64,000 nt of DNA from Nemesobacter sp965204665 (GTDB lineage: Bacteria > Desulfobacterota_D > UBA1144 > Nemesobacterales > Nemesobacteraceae). A model generated the notes under the pieces. That model was not told where the DNA came from, made no database searches, and saw nothing but the letters and a program-made list of their open reading frames with translations. Each line of letters starts with the position of its first letter. Position 1 is the first letter of the stretch. Where the stretch lies: NCBI GenBank assembly GCA_965204665.1, contig OZ242002.1:992001-1056000 (forward strand). The letters run 5' to 3'. Below, in pieces: positions 1-8,589 of this stretch. A program made the translations under genes and the position numbers.

Positions 1-61
1 CTCCGTGTGGTGATACGTTTGTCAATGGACGTGGCGATTTATCAATTAAGATGGCTCTGAC

Positions 62-811
62 ATGGCGACTCAATCCGGCATCGAATGGACGGAACAGACA
101 TGGAATCCGACGACCGGCTGCACCAAAATTTCACCAGGTTGCAAAAACTGCTATGCTGAAACCATGGCTCGGAGATTGCATGCGATGGGGGCACGCGGAT
201 ACGAGAGAGGTTTTGCTCTCAGTCTGCATCCGGAACGGCTTTCTCAGCCGCTGAAAAGAAAAAAACCGACGACCTATTTCGTGAACTCCATGTCGGATCT
301 GTTTCATGAAGACATACCCGACGACTTTCTCGACCAAGTGATGGAAGTTATACGAAAGACTCCTCAGCATACCTATCAGATACTCACCAAACGCGCGAAC
401 AGATTGCCGCATTACTTTCATGAAAGGGTTTGCCCGAGAAACGCCTGGCTTGGTGTATCGGTAGAGGATCAGTATTACGGATTACCCCGCATAAACCACC
501 TTAAACAAGTCGATGCACATATACGGTTTCTGTCCATTGAGCCCCTGCTCGAAGATCTCGGACCTATAGACTTGGAAAAGATTCATTGGGTTATTGTCGG
601 CGGTGAGTCGGGCCGGAAAGCCCGTCCGATGCTTTCTGAATGGGTAGAAAACATCCGGAATCAGACGGAGAACGCCGGAGTCGCATTCTTCTTCAAACAG
701 TGGGGCACCTGGGGAGCTGACGGGATCAAACGGAGAAAGAAGGCGAACGGGCGGATATTCAAGGGAAAAACCTGGAACGGCATACCGGAAAGCAATCCGA
801 CATTCGGCTAG
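62..811 (+). CDS. DUF5131 / phage Gp37-Gp68 family protein
   Basis: A 249-residue protein opening with a W-N-P-T-T-G-C-T-K segment followed by GCKNCYAE, the Cys-rich signature of the phage Gp37/Gp68 (DUF5131) family. These proteins resemble radical-SAM-type three-cysteine proteins, but no reaction is established that I know of. Other visible family features are NSMSDLFHEDIP near residue 75 and ILTKRANRLP near 107. Length is normal for the family. The ATG at 62 is taken as start because the family signature begins directly after it. The D12 methylase gene starts 14 bases after the stop, so the two are probably cotranscribed. This family is common in phages and mobile islands, which fits the accessory surroundings. 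Confidence 0.85.
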   Translation: MATQSGIEWTEQTWNPTTGCTKISPGCKNCYAETMARRLHAMGARGYERGFALSLHPERLSQPLKRKKPTTYFVNSMSDLFHEDIPDDFLDQVMEVIRKTPQHTYQILTKRANRLPHYFHERVCPRNAWLGVSVEDQYYGLPRINHLKQVDAHIRFLSIEPLLEDLGPIDLEKIHWVIVGGESGRKARPMLSEWVENIRNQTENAGVAFFFKQWGTWGADGIKRRKKANGRIFKGKTWNGIPESNPTFG

Positions 812-825
812 GAAATCACTGAACA

Positions 826-1482
826 ATGCATTACCCGGGCGGGAAAGGCGCCGGCGGGGTATATCAGCGCCTGATCAACCGGATACCACCCCATCGAGTT
901 TTCATAGAAACCCATCTCGGGGGTGGTGCAGTTATACGTCATAAAAAACCGGCGGAGATAAATATCGGCATTGATCTGGACGAGAATGTTCTGGACTCAT
1001 GGCCGAAAACGGATCAAGTGGAACTTATTCACGCCGATGCGGTAAATTACCTTGACGCCTACCCGTTCGTCGGCGATGAGTTCGTCTACCTCGACCCGCC
1101 GTATCTCTCTTATACACGGCGGTCTGGTCGGGCTCCGTACAGAATTGACTATTCGGAGGAGCAGCATACAGCCCTTCTCAAAGTGCTTACCACCATTCCG
1201 TGCAATGCCATGATATCCGGTTATCGCTCTTCATTATACGAACGTTATCTCGCTGACTGGCGAAAGCAGAGTTTCATCGTTCGAACTCGGTCCGGAGCCG
1301 AAACGGAAGAGTTTATCTGGATGAATTATCCGACCCCGGTCGAATTACATGACTATAGATATCTTGGCGAAACTTTCCGGGAAAGGGAACGAATTCGGCG
1401 CAGAATCAAGCGATGGAAAGCACGACTGGGAAATTTTTCCTCTCTCGAACGAAATGCTCTGACCTCCGCACTGCTTGAATAG
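826..1482 (+). CDS. D12-class DNA N6-adenine methyltransferase (Dam-like)
   Basis: Transfers a methyl group from S-adenosylmethionine to adenine N6 in DNA. The 218-residue product starts with HYPGGKG, the SAM-binding motif I of the D12/Dam class, continues with the GID motif near residue 48, and carries the catalytic DPPY in FVYLDPPYLSY near residue 90. It is shorter than E. coli Dam (about 278 residues), with a reduced recognition region, as in phage-encoded relatives. The C-terminus is a basic RRRIKRWKARL helix. A closely similar copy of this C-terminal segment occurs at 63902-64000, beyond the BREX operon. No cognate endonuclease is adjacent, so it is probably an orphan or phage-derived methylase working with the DUF5131 gene. 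Confidence 0.88.
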   Translation: MHYPGGKGAGGVYQRLINRIPPHRVFIETHLGGGAVIRHKKPAEINIGIDLDENVLDSWPKTDQVELIHADAVNYLDAYPFVGDEFVYLDPPYLSYTRRSGRAPYRIDYSEEQHTALLKVLTTIPCNAMISGYRSSLYERYLADWRKQSFIVRTRSGAETEEFIWMNYPTPVELHDYRYLGETFRERERIRRRIKRWKARLGNFSSLERNALTSALLE

Positions 1483-1749
1483 AAATTCTCCTCAGAATGT
1501 CTCGAAATGACTTGTTCATCAGTTGTTTAACCGGGTCTTTATGGCGATATCGATGGAAATTTATGCCCGGAACCTTTATTCCTAGGCGATCGTGTGGAAA
1601 ACTCTTGGAGAAGACGGCTTAAAACGCCGGAAATTCAGCAGCGGAAAAAAATGTCCGGATGCCGTTTGCATTATCATGCGCTGAGAAACCGTCATATGAA
1701 AGCTACTTCTGCAAAAACACAAAACACCAGAAACAAAGGAGGTTGATCA
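1483..1749. other. Intergenic stretch, no gene seen
   Basis: About 270 bases between the D12 methylase and the KTSC gene. I see no coding pattern. The last bases contain a strong ribosome binding site (AAAGGAGG) eight bases before the KTSC start. Confidence 0.5.
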
Positions 1750-1965
1750 ATGCCTGAAATGCAGAGTGTCGATTCATCGAGTATTGAAGCCGTCGGTTAT
1801 GATTCCGACAATCAGGTGCTGTACGTCAGATTCTTAAACTCCGGTAAAACATACGTCTACTATGATGTCGATGAACCTGTCCACCGGGAATTTCTGCAGG
1901 CGGATTCGAAAGGAAGATACTTCGGTTCAAATATTCGAAATCATTACCAATACGATAAGCTCTGA
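1750..1965 (+). CDS. KTSC-domain small protein
   Basis: A 71-residue protein matching the short KTSC domain along its whole length. It has the typical opening V-D-S-S-S-I-E-A-V-G-Y-D, a central L-Y-V-R-F-L-N-S-G-K-T-Y-V-Y-Y-D-V core and a closing G-R-Y-F-G-S-N-I-R. KTSC domains occur alone or fused to lysyl-tRNA synthetase-like and phage proteins; their biochemical role is not known to me. The start at 1750 is fixed by an AAAGGAGG ribosome binding site at about eight bases. It stands between the phage-type methylase pair and the permease-nuclease locus, with no sign of an operon with either. Confidence 0.85.
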   Translation: MPEMQSVDSSSIEAVGYDSDNQVLYVRFLNSGKTYVYYDVDEPVHREFLQADSKGRYFGSNIRNHYQYDKL

Positions 1966-2189
1966 TTTCACCGCCAGCCGTTCAGTTCAAATATTCCCGC
2001 ACGACACATGCGGTTTACAGTCTGGCTCGGGCGGGTTTCTACTGCGGCATCTCTGATAACTCCTGTTAATCCGACATCACTGCGTGCTCAGGATGAAGTG
2101 TCGCGGGCTGAGTTTTCGTTTTGCCGTATAAACCCGCTTGACTCATGCGTCGGCATACTGTAAGCAGTATCGTAGGAAGTTGCCCCGAA

Positions 2190-2948
2190 ATGACTGAAAA
2201 TGCATCGGAAACCCTGCATCCCGACGGGACCTCCTCCCGCAGGAAGTCCGTCCTGCTCTCCTGCCTTGCGGCCCTCGTAGTATTGTTCGCCGCAAACGCC
2301 CGTTACGTCTATTCCGATGCTCTTGATCAACTGCCGCAGTTGACTGCCACTCACATCGCCGACCCCGGGTTTACGGGTTCCACCTTCCGCTTCGAAGGAG
2401 TGGTGAACGATGTCGGGTCGTTGCGTTCCGGGTTGCTGATAATCAAACTGTACAATGCTGAAGAAGATGTTCATGTCGACGCTGCGGTATTTCCCTCGGT
2501 CGGTTGTCTGCCGGTCAAGCCCGTCCCCGGGGAGTCCGTCCGTATAACCGGAAATCTGGGGATGTACCGGGGGCGACCGCAGATCACTCCCTTATCCGCC
2601 TTGCATGTGAAAGTGATATCGTCGGATGATGTTGCGGTCTCTCTATCCGATGCCGTGTCGATGGAGCGGGCTGGCGGGACATTGCGTATCGGTCCGTTGA
2701 CTGCGACGGCAGTCGAGCCGTTCACCAGCAGGCGCGGCTTGAAGCATGTGCGGCTGATGTTCGCCGACCCGAAGTCGGGCGCGCACGGTACGCGCATTAC
2801 GGCACAGGGCATCATGTTTCAGGGTGACCGGACCCGTTGCGAAGTCAATCTGCTCGGTTCCGGCGCGCCGGTTATGGTGGTCGCGAAAGTCGACCGGTAC
2901 AGGGGACGCCCGTCGCTTGTCGTGAAGCGCGTATCGGTTGAAAACTGA
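2190..2948 (+). CDS. Membrane-anchored double OB-fold protein
   Basis: I choose the ATG at 2190 because AGGAAG lies ten bases upstream; an in-frame ATG at 2145 has no ribosome binding site. The product (252 residues) has a short basic N-terminus, one hydrophobic segment (VLLSCLAALVVLFAANA) and an outside part that looks like two repeated OB folds. Each repeat ends with the same Y-R-G-R-P-Q/S pattern (GMYRGRPQITPL near residue 125 and DRYRGRPSLVVKRV at the end), a feature of nucleic-acid-binding OB folds. The stop lies three bases before the permease-SNase gene, so the two are translationally linked. I infer that the protein binds nucleic acid at the outer face of the membrane for its partner. 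Function untested. Confidence 0.7.
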   Translation: MTENASETLHPDGTSSRRKSVLLSCLAALVVLFAANARYVYSDALDQLPQLTATHIADPGFTGSTFRFEGVVNDVGSLRSGLLIIKLYNAEEDVHVDAAVFPSVGCLPVKPVPGESVRITGNLGMYRGRPQITPLSALHVKVISSDDVAVSLSDAVSMERAGGTLRIGPLTATAVEPFTSRRGLKHVRLMFADPKSGAHGTRITAQGIMFQGDRTRCEVNLLGSGAPVMVVAKVDRYRGRPSLVVKRVSVEN

Positions 2949-2951
2949 TCT

Positions 2952-5063
2952 ATGGTCGCAGTCGCTGCACTACTCGGCACTCTGAGCGGCGTTGTTACGG
3001 GACTCATTCCGGGTATACACGTCAACACGGTCACGGCTCTGGTGCTGGCCGGTTGCGCAGCTCTGGGGTCGGACTATTCAATACTGCTGGCGTTTGTCTG
3101 CGCGCTCGCCGTCTCTCATACCTTCTTCGATGTTGTGCCGGGACTTTTTCTCGGAGTTCCCGGAGATGAGACGTTCGCCCTGCTTCCGGGACACCGTCTG
3201 GTCAAAAAGGGACAGGGACAGAGCGCCCTGCGTTTCTCCATCGTGGGCAGCTCCATCGGCCTGATGATAGGGATAGTACTGGTGCTGGTGCTGGTCGGTC
3301 TCGACAAAGGAGCGGTTGATGAAACTGAACAACGGCTCGGATCCTCTATGTTCTTTATTCTGGCGGGCGTGTCCGCAGTTCTCATTGTTACGGACCGCCG
3401 CAGGCTGTGGTCATTATTCACTTTTCTCACAAGCGGACTGTTCGGACTTTTCGTATTCGCATCACCTCTTATCGCCGGCGGACCTGCTGCCGCTGTGAAC
3501 GCGCTTTTTCCTGCCCTCGCGGGACTGTTCGGTGTCGCCGGCCTGCTGTTTGCCGTCAGCACATCTGACGACGACTCCGTCGCTCCGCTTTTTGACGGCC
3601 GGCCGGTGCGGATAGACGGACGTACAGTCGCTTGGCCCGGCGTACGGGGTGGTCTGGCCGGCATGGTCGTAGGTCTGTTGCCGGGACTCGGCTCGGCAAA
3701 CGCCGCAACACTGCTGCTGCTTTTGGAGCGGTGGTTCGGTCGTCGAGGAACTGACGATGAACATGACCGCGCCTACCTGGTCACCACATCATCGCTGAAC
3801 ACGGCTGAAGCGTTATTCGCAATCGCCGCTCTATATCTGATAGATAAGAGCCGCAGCGGCGCCTCGATTGCCGTGGAGCAGATATTGGGCGGTAACATCG
3901 CCGATACCGACCTTCTGCGGATTGTAGGATTGATGGCAGGCGCGGGCTTGGTCGCATTCCTTATTCTGTGGCGCTTCGGCCGGCAGTTCGCTTTGCGGTT
4001 CCACACAGTCGACCATGCAGGCATCAACTGGGGCGTGATTGTCTTTCTGGTCATCCTCACCGGTTGTCTTCTGGGTCTCGGCGGCTTGACGGTTCTGGTT
4101 GCCGCCACTGCCGTCGGATCGGTGCCGTTGTATTTCGGAGTGCGCCGCGCCCAGCTGATGGGTTTTTTCCTCGTTCCCGTCATGCTTTTCTATTCCGGGT
4201 ACCAGGGGCAACTGGTCGATTGGCTCTCCATAGGACAGCGTACATCACCGATGCTGCCCTCAATCACGATAACCGGCATACTGTCGGCTGTTGTGATTGC
4301 CCTCGGTGCAGGAATCGTCGTATACCTGTTCACTACCGCCAAGGTAATCCTGTGGTCGCGGCTCTTGCGCGGAGGCACACTCGCCGTCGGTCTGATTGGC
4401 GGGTTGGTTCTGCTGACGGTGCTGACGGGTTGGGTCTACCCGCCTCATCCGGAATGGTCGCGCTCGACTGCAGTACCTATGGTAGAAGCATCAGGGCGCA
4501 TCACACGTGTGATTGATGGTGATACTTTCGAGATATCTACCGTCTGTAGAAAGTACAGGGTTCGGCTGAAGGGTATTGACGCCCCGGAGCGCGGCAAACG
4601 GGACGGCGATGCCGCGGAGCAGTGGGCGAGAGAGCGTTTCGGAGAACAGTCTGTGATCTGGAAACCAATTGGTGTCGACCGGTACGGTCGGTTCCTCGGG
4701 AATGTTTATCTGAAAGACGGTACGTTCGTTAATGCGGAAATAATCCGCCGGGGACACGCCCGCACATATACGAGGTTCCGGTTCGATGACTTGGAGCAGT
4801 TTCAGATGCTTGAGAAGCAGGCCCGAAGTGCAGGTCGGGGAATGTGGGGCAGTAGTTCTTCGACTCCTGAGAAGCCGTCATCCACGACGAATGACGGAAG
4901 CCGGAAAAATTCTGCGCCCGAGGTGCTTGAATGGGACGACAATGACAACGGTCGAGTCTCTTGCGCTGAAGCGCGGTCGCATGGCATCGCGCCGGTACGC
5001 CGGGGCCATCCTGCGTACCGGTATATGCGGGATGGAGATGGAGACGGTGTCGTCTGCGAGTAA
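2952..5063 (+). CDS. DUF112/TctA-like permease fused to SNase nuclease and Excalibur domain
   Basis: A 703-residue fusion. Residues 1 to about 500 are a polytopic permease of the DUF112 (archaeal TctA-like) type, with the two glycine-proline signatures GLIPGIHVN (near 20) and GLLPGLGSANAAT (near 240). After the last membrane segment comes a staphylococcal-nuclease domain (about 514-633), with VIDGDTFEI, the catalytic Arg and Glu region VRLKGIDAPERGK, and DRYGRFLGN carrying the second Arg. A Ser/Thr-rich linker leads to an Excalibur calcium-binding domain (about 660-703, DGDGDGVVCE). The nuclease probably faces outward. Together with the OB-fold gene just upstream this suggests nucleic-acid degradation coupled to transport. 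The domain calls are firm; the joint function is inference. Confidence 0.85.
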   Translation: MVAVAALLGTLSGVVTGLIPGIHVNTVTALVLAGCAALGSDYSILLAFVCALAVSHTFFDVVPGLFLGVPGDETFALLPGHRLVKKGQGQSALRFSIVGSSIGLMIGIVLVLVLVGLDKGAVDETEQRLGSSMFFILAGVSAVLIVTDRRRLWSLFTFLTSGLFGLFVFASPLIAGGPAAAVNALFPALAGLFGVAGLLFAVSTSDDDSVAPLFDGRPVRIDGRTVAWPGVRGGLAGMVVGLLPGLGSANAATLLLLLERWFGRRGTDDEHDRAYLVTTSSLNTAEALFAIAALYLIDKSRSGASIAVEQILGGNIADTDLLRIVGLMAGAGLVAFLILWRFGRQFALRFHTVDHAGINWGVIVFLVILTGCLLGLGGLTVLVAATAVGSVPLYFGVRRAQLMGFFLVPVMLFYSGYQGQLVDWLSIGQRTSPMLPSITITGILSAVVIALGAGIVVYLFTTAKVILWSRLLRGGTLAVGLIGGLVLLTVLTGWVYPPHPEWSRSTAVPMVEASGRITRVIDGDTFEISTVCRKYRVRLKGIDAPERGKRDGDAAEQWARERFGEQSVIWKPIGVDRYGRFLGNVYLKDGTFVNAEIIRRGHARTYTRFRFDDLEQFQMLEKQARSAGRGMWGSSSSTPEKPSSTTNDGSRKNSAPEVLEWDDNDNGRVSCAEARSHGIAPVRRGHPAYRYMRDGDGDGVVCE

Positions 5064-5299
5064 TGACTCCTGCTGCACGCAGTAAGTTCAATCCCGCCGC
5101 CCATTGGCCTGGTACCAAAGTTTATCCTGCACGGTAAATCTGTCAGAAAACCGGTCGCCAAGTCTTTCCTGTACGAGAAACACGGACAGATCGCCTCAAG
5201 ACAAACTTCCGGGCTTACTTTTAATAACGGGACCATCAGAACTTTATTGTGTGAATATATTCCATCATTTGATATACTGACTGCGGCCGGGAGTCGAGT
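5064..5299. other. Intergenic stretch, no gene seen
   Basis: About 235 bases after the permease-nuclease gene. No convincing coding sequence or hairpin terminator was seen; the base composition becomes AT-rich towards the Panacea locus. Confidence 0.4.
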
Positions 5300-5328
5300 T
5301 TGACAATATTTTTATTTTAAGATAGATT
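5300..5328 (+). promoter_or_regulatory. Candidate sigma70 promoter of the Panacea pair
   Basis: TTGACA at 5300-5305 and TAGATT at 5323-5328 with a 17-base AT-rich spacer. The predicted transcript start would fall at the edge of the TAGGAGG ribosome binding site, giving a very short leader, so the exact -10 box is uncertain. Confidence 0.45.
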
Positions 5329-5344
5329 CTAGTAGGAGGCTTTT

Positions 5345-5872
5345 ATGTCAATCGAGTCCTATTCAGAACCTCCCTATAGGGCAGCTCACATCGCTAATTT
5401 CATCCTTGAAAATGCGGAGCGAGACGAGATTTCTGATATAACAGTTCTCAAACTTCTCAAGTTAATCTACATTTTCTTTGGTTGGGTAAGTGCAATTCAC
5501 CCGGGAACCAAGTTATTCTCCGACCCTATAGAGGCGTGGACATACGGTCCGGTTGTTCCATCCATTTATTATGATTTTCGAAGGTTCGGTCGAAACCCTA
5601 TAGAGGAAAATTCGCGTGCAACTGCGTACGGTTTTCAAGATGATCTAGAAGTGAAAACACCTACAAAGGAAGACATCTCCAACAAAAAGATACTTCAAAC
5701 CTTAGAAACTATCTGGGATGTGTATAAACACGCGGCAGCAACACATCTTGTTGCCCTGACTCATCAGGAAGAGACTCCTTGGTGGGAAACCTTCGATGGA
5801 ACGCGCAACAAGAAAATTCCTACTGAACTTATTATTGACTACTACACGAAACTGTACAACGGTCCAGTTTAA
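5345..5872 (+). CDS. Panacea-domain (DUF4065) antitoxin-like protein
   Basis: A 175-residue protein with the Panacea (DUF4065, SocA-like) domain: I-S-D-I-T-V-L-K-L-L-K-L-I-Y near residue 36, then GWVSAIHPGTKLFSDPIEAW and YGPVVPSIYYDFRRFG near 70-90. Panacea proteins are known as antitoxins (PanA) that neutralise many unrelated toxins encoded next to them (PanT). Here the next gene, seven bases downstream, codes for a small membrane protein, one of the described toxin types. A TAGGAGG ribosome binding site precedes the ATG. The gene is more AT-rich than the core genes, which suggests transfer. The domain is clear; the toxin-antitoxin role is inferred from the family and gene order. Confidence 0.82.
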   Translation: MSIESYSEPPYRAAHIANFILENAERDEISDITVLKLLKLIYIFFGWVSAIHPGTKLFSDPIEAWTYGPVVPSIYYDFRRFGRNPIEENSRATAYGFQDDLEVKTPTKEDISNKKILQTLETIWDVYKHAAATHLVALTHQEETPWWETFDGTRNKKIPTELIIDYYTKLYNGPV

Positions 5873-5878
5873 TCTTTA

Positions 5879-6412
5879 ATGTCTACAAAATCATCTGCCA
5901 CTCTAGATACACCTACTTCAAAAGAAGGAATTGCAGATAGGGAGAAGCTTGAGAGCATTGAAGAGAAAAAGAGAGACGAAAGAACAGGGGAACAGTTCCT
6001 AAAAAATAAAACACATGAACTTAAAAATAAGGCGGAAGAGCAAAGACAGAAACTACGAGAAGAGTTTGCTAATTGGGCAAAGAGGTTGACCACCGGGTGG
6101 ATTATTTTTATATCGTCACTGTTGGTGATTGTTGGTTGGTTTAATAGTTCTGATTCTGGCATAGAATTATACCCAAAAGAAGTCCTAATCACTCTATTGG
6201 CAACGACAACTATAAATGTAGTTGCTTTGACACTAATTATTATCAAGGGACTATTTGCAAACGAAAAGAATTCATTGGCCCAAGTTTACCCAAAACCCGC
6301 TGAAATCGGGCTGAAATCGGCTTTTTTCGTACATTTTCTGCACATAGGAGATTTCTATCTTACTGATATACAATCATTTTTGAACCATGGACACAGGAGT
6401 GTAGTGCCATAA
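5879..6412 (+). CDS. Coiled-coil two-helix membrane protein, putative Panacea-linked toxin
   Basis: A 177-residue protein of unknown family. The first 70 residues are highly charged (many E, K and R) and predicted coiled coil. Two membrane segments follow: GWIIFISSLLVIVGW (about 80-95) and VLITLLATTTINVVALTLIII (about 104-124). The start has no clear ribosome binding site, so translation probably depends on coupling to the Panacea gene seven bases upstream. The last residues and the stop codon lie in the repeat TGTAGTGCCATA at the edge of the IS1634-type element, so the native 3' end may have been replaced when the element inserted. Membrane-active proteins are known Panacea partners; toxicity here is inferred. 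Confidence 0.6.
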   Translation: MSTKSSATLDTPTSKEGIADREKLESIEEKKRDERTGEQFLKNKTHELKNKAEEQRQKLREEFANWAKRLTTGWIIFISSLLVIVGWFNSSDSGIELYPKEVLITLLATTTINVVALTLIIIKGLFANEKNSLAQVYPKPAEIGLKSAFFVHFLHIGDFYLTDIQSFLNHGHRSVVP

Positions 6413-8339
6413 TACGCCTCCTGTCTGTTGACAACTGCTTTTCAGCCGTTTATTCTTCCTACCCATGTTCATTCGCCGCACCGGAACCCGAAAGGGTCAC
6501 GACTACTTCACTTACCGACTTGTGCGTTCCGAGCGTACAGGTGAAAAGGTCAGGCAGCGTACTCTGCTCAATCTCGGACGAGATTTCGATGTTGATTCCG
6601 AGCACTGGCCTCTGCTCTGCCGGAGAATCAGAGAAATTCTCTCCGGTCAGTTTTCTCTGCTGCATCGTGAGATACCTTCCGGGATAGAGTCTCATGCGCG
6701 GCGTATAACGACCCGACTGCTGGCTGAACAGCGCGTCGGTTACAGCAGGCGGTTATCAGGCGGGGAGAGATCGGAACCACCCGACTATCACTGTGTCGAC
6801 ATCAATTCCGTAGATGTGTTCCATCCGCGTTCGGTAGGGGTGGAGAGTGCGGCTCTGTGGGCTATGGATCAGATCGGCCTGCGCCGGTTGTTCGATCAGT
6901 TGAAACTTGCCCCGTCGCTGCGGGACGCGGCTGTAGGATCCATAGTGGCTCGTATGGCTGCACCGGGTTCCGAGCGGACCACCCGCAGTTGGTTGGCAGG
7001 GAGCAGTTCTCTCGGTGAACTGATCGGTGCCGACTTTGAAAAGATGGGGCCTATGCAGTTATACCGGGCTTCCGATGCGCTTATGGAGCACCGTGAGACA
7101 GTTGAACGTCATATGTTCAAGCGGGCTATGGAGTTATTTGATCTTGCTCCCACAATTACACTTTATGACCTGACGAACACTTACTTTGAGGGAGGTGCGG
7201 AGGGGATGGTGAAGGCGAAACGCGGTCATTCCAAGGAGAAACGCTCCGACTGTCCGTTGCTCACCCTGGGACTGGTGCTTGATGTCAGTGGATTTGTTCG
7301 CCGCTTCAAAGTGTTTGCAGGTAATGTACGGGAGCATCACACCTTGGCCGAGATGCTGGAACAGTTGGATGCTCCGCCGAATGCCAGAGTGGTGATGGAC
7401 AGGGGGATTGCCACCGAGGACCGTGTACAGTGGCTGAAGGAGCGGGGCTGCAGATATATCGTTGTCAGTCGCGAGCGCAGCAGACAGTTCGACCCCGAAG
7501 GAGTTGTACGTATCGAGACTGCATCTGATCAGAGCATAGTTCTGCAGAAGGTTCTCTCGGAAGACGGACAGGAGGTGAGACTGTACTGTTTCTCCGAAAC
7601 CAGGGCGGCGAAGGAAAGAGAAATCAGTGAGCGTGTCGCCGAGCGTTTCGAGGAGGGACTGACTGCTTTATCCGAAAAGCTTGAGCGGCCGCGTTCTGTG
7701 AAGCGTGTCGACAGGATATGGGAGAGCATAGGTCGTCTGAAGCAGAAAAGCCGAGGGATATCCCGACACTACAAGGTGGAAGTTGATACCGATGACAGCG
7801 GTAAATACGCTACCGCCGTACGATTTACCCGCAAGCCTGTAGACGGCACGATGCTGACTGATCCCGGTGTGTATTGTCTGAGAAGCAACGAAACGGAATG
7901 GGATGAAGCGACATTGTGGAGGACTTACTCCACCCTTACGGATATAGAGGCTGTGTTCCGTTCTCTGAAATCGGAACTCGGTTTACGTCCGATATTCCAT
8001 CGCAGGTCGGTCAGGGCTGACGGGCATCTGTTCATTACGGTGATAGCGTATCAGTTGGTACAGGTGATCCGTACTCGATTGCGTCTGAGTGGAGAAAAAG
8101 CGAGTTGGAGCACGATACGCAGGATTCTTGAGGTACAACAGCGTGTCACTTCGGTCTTATGTCGCAAGGATGGAAAGACGGTGCATGTGCGCAGGGCTAC
8201 GCGGCCGGAGCCGGAGCAGCAGGCGATACTGGACGCATTGGGAGCCGACTCCAGGGCCGGAGGAATACAAAGGACGGTAGTATGAAGGGCTGTTTCTTTC
8301 TGCGGTAAAACAGTTCCCGTGACGGAATGTAGTGCCATA
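6400..8339 (+). mobile_element. IS1634-type insertion sequence (boundaries tentative)
   Basis: One transposase gene bracketed by a 12-base direct repeat TGTAGTGCCATA at 6400-6411 and 8328-8339. The repeat may be a target-site duplication. I did not find convincing terminal inverted repeats, so the true ends could differ by some tens of bases. The element separates the Panacea pair from the methyltransferase-HNH gene. Confidence 0.6.
6465..8285 (+). CDS. IS1634/IS4-like DDE transposase
   Basis: A 606-residue intact transposase opening with MFIRRTGTRKGHDYFTYRLV, the usual start of IS1634-family enzymes. The DDE residues can be placed: the first Asp in TLYDLTNTYFEG (near 237), the second in ARVVMDRGIATEDRV (near 310), and the Glu in DIEAVFRSLKSELGL (near 497) with the Y/R-containing region behind it. 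Length is normal, with no frameshift, so the element may still be mobile. It lies between two accessory loci and inserted next to, perhaps into, the 3' end of the Panacea-linked membrane gene. Confidence 0.9.
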   Translation: MFIRRTGTRKGHDYFTYRLVRSERTGEKVRQRTLLNLGRDFDVDSEHWPLLCRRIREILSGQFSLLHREIPSGIESHARRITTRLLAEQRVGYSRRLSGGERSEPPDYHCVDINSVDVFHPRSVGVESAALWAMDQIGLRRLFDQLKLAPSLRDAAVGSIVARMAAPGSERTTRSWLAGSSSLGELIGADFEKMGPMQLYRASDALMEHRETVERHMFKRAMELFDLAPTITLYDLTNTYFEGGAEGMVKAKRGHSKEKRSDCPLLTLGLVLDVSGFVRRFKVFAGNVREHHTLAEMLEQLDAPPNARVVMDRGIATEDRVQWLKERGCRYIVVSRERSRQFDPEGVVRIETASDQSIVLQKVLSEDGQEVRLYCFSETRAAKEREISERVAERFEEGLTALSEKLERPRSVKRVDRIWESIGRLKQKSRGISRHYKVEVDTDDSGKYATAVRFTRKPVDGTMLTDPGVYCLRSNETEWDEATLWRTYSTLTDIEAVFRSLKSELGLRPIFHRRSVRADGHLFITVIAYQLVQVIRTRLRLSGEKASWSTIRRILEVQQRVTSVLCRKDGKTVHVRRATRPEPEQQAILDALGADSRAGGIQRTVV

Positions 8340-8589
8340 CGGTTTTTTGCGGCATCTAACCCGCTCATATCCAACAATTATTTTTTTAGTATGGTAAACT
8401 TGGGTTGGGGAAATGATATCATAGTTTCTCTGTCCACCCGTTTATTATGACACACTCCCAGCAAAATTCTGGCATACTCAAAAACTTGCTTGATACGTGC
8501 TCAGATATGGCGAAAGACCGCTTGCCCTGCCCATGATTACATGCTGGACTCCTTGATATACATAATGTATCAAGTACCATAACCGCCAA
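8340..8589. other. Non-coding stretch before the methyltransferase-HNH gene
   Basis: About 250 AT-rich bases without a supported gene. It holds the inverted repeat at 8552-8574 and probably the promoter of the downstream gene, but I cannot assign -35 and -10 boxes with confidence. Confidence 0.4.
8552..8574. promoter_or_regulatory. Inverted repeat CTTGATA-N9-TATCAAG, possible operator
   Basis: Perfect seven-base arms with a nine-base centre, ending 15 bases before the ATG of the methyltransferase-HNH gene. A related half site (GCTTGATACGTG) occurs about 65 bases upstream. Position and symmetry suit a repressor or autoregulation site; no regulator gene is adjacent. Confidence 0.4.

Noticed and set aside
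6400..8339. Terminal inverted repeats for the IS1634-type element
   Set aside because: The 12-base repeat at both ends is in direct, not inverted, orientation, and only weak inverted similarity was found inside it, so exact ends are left open.
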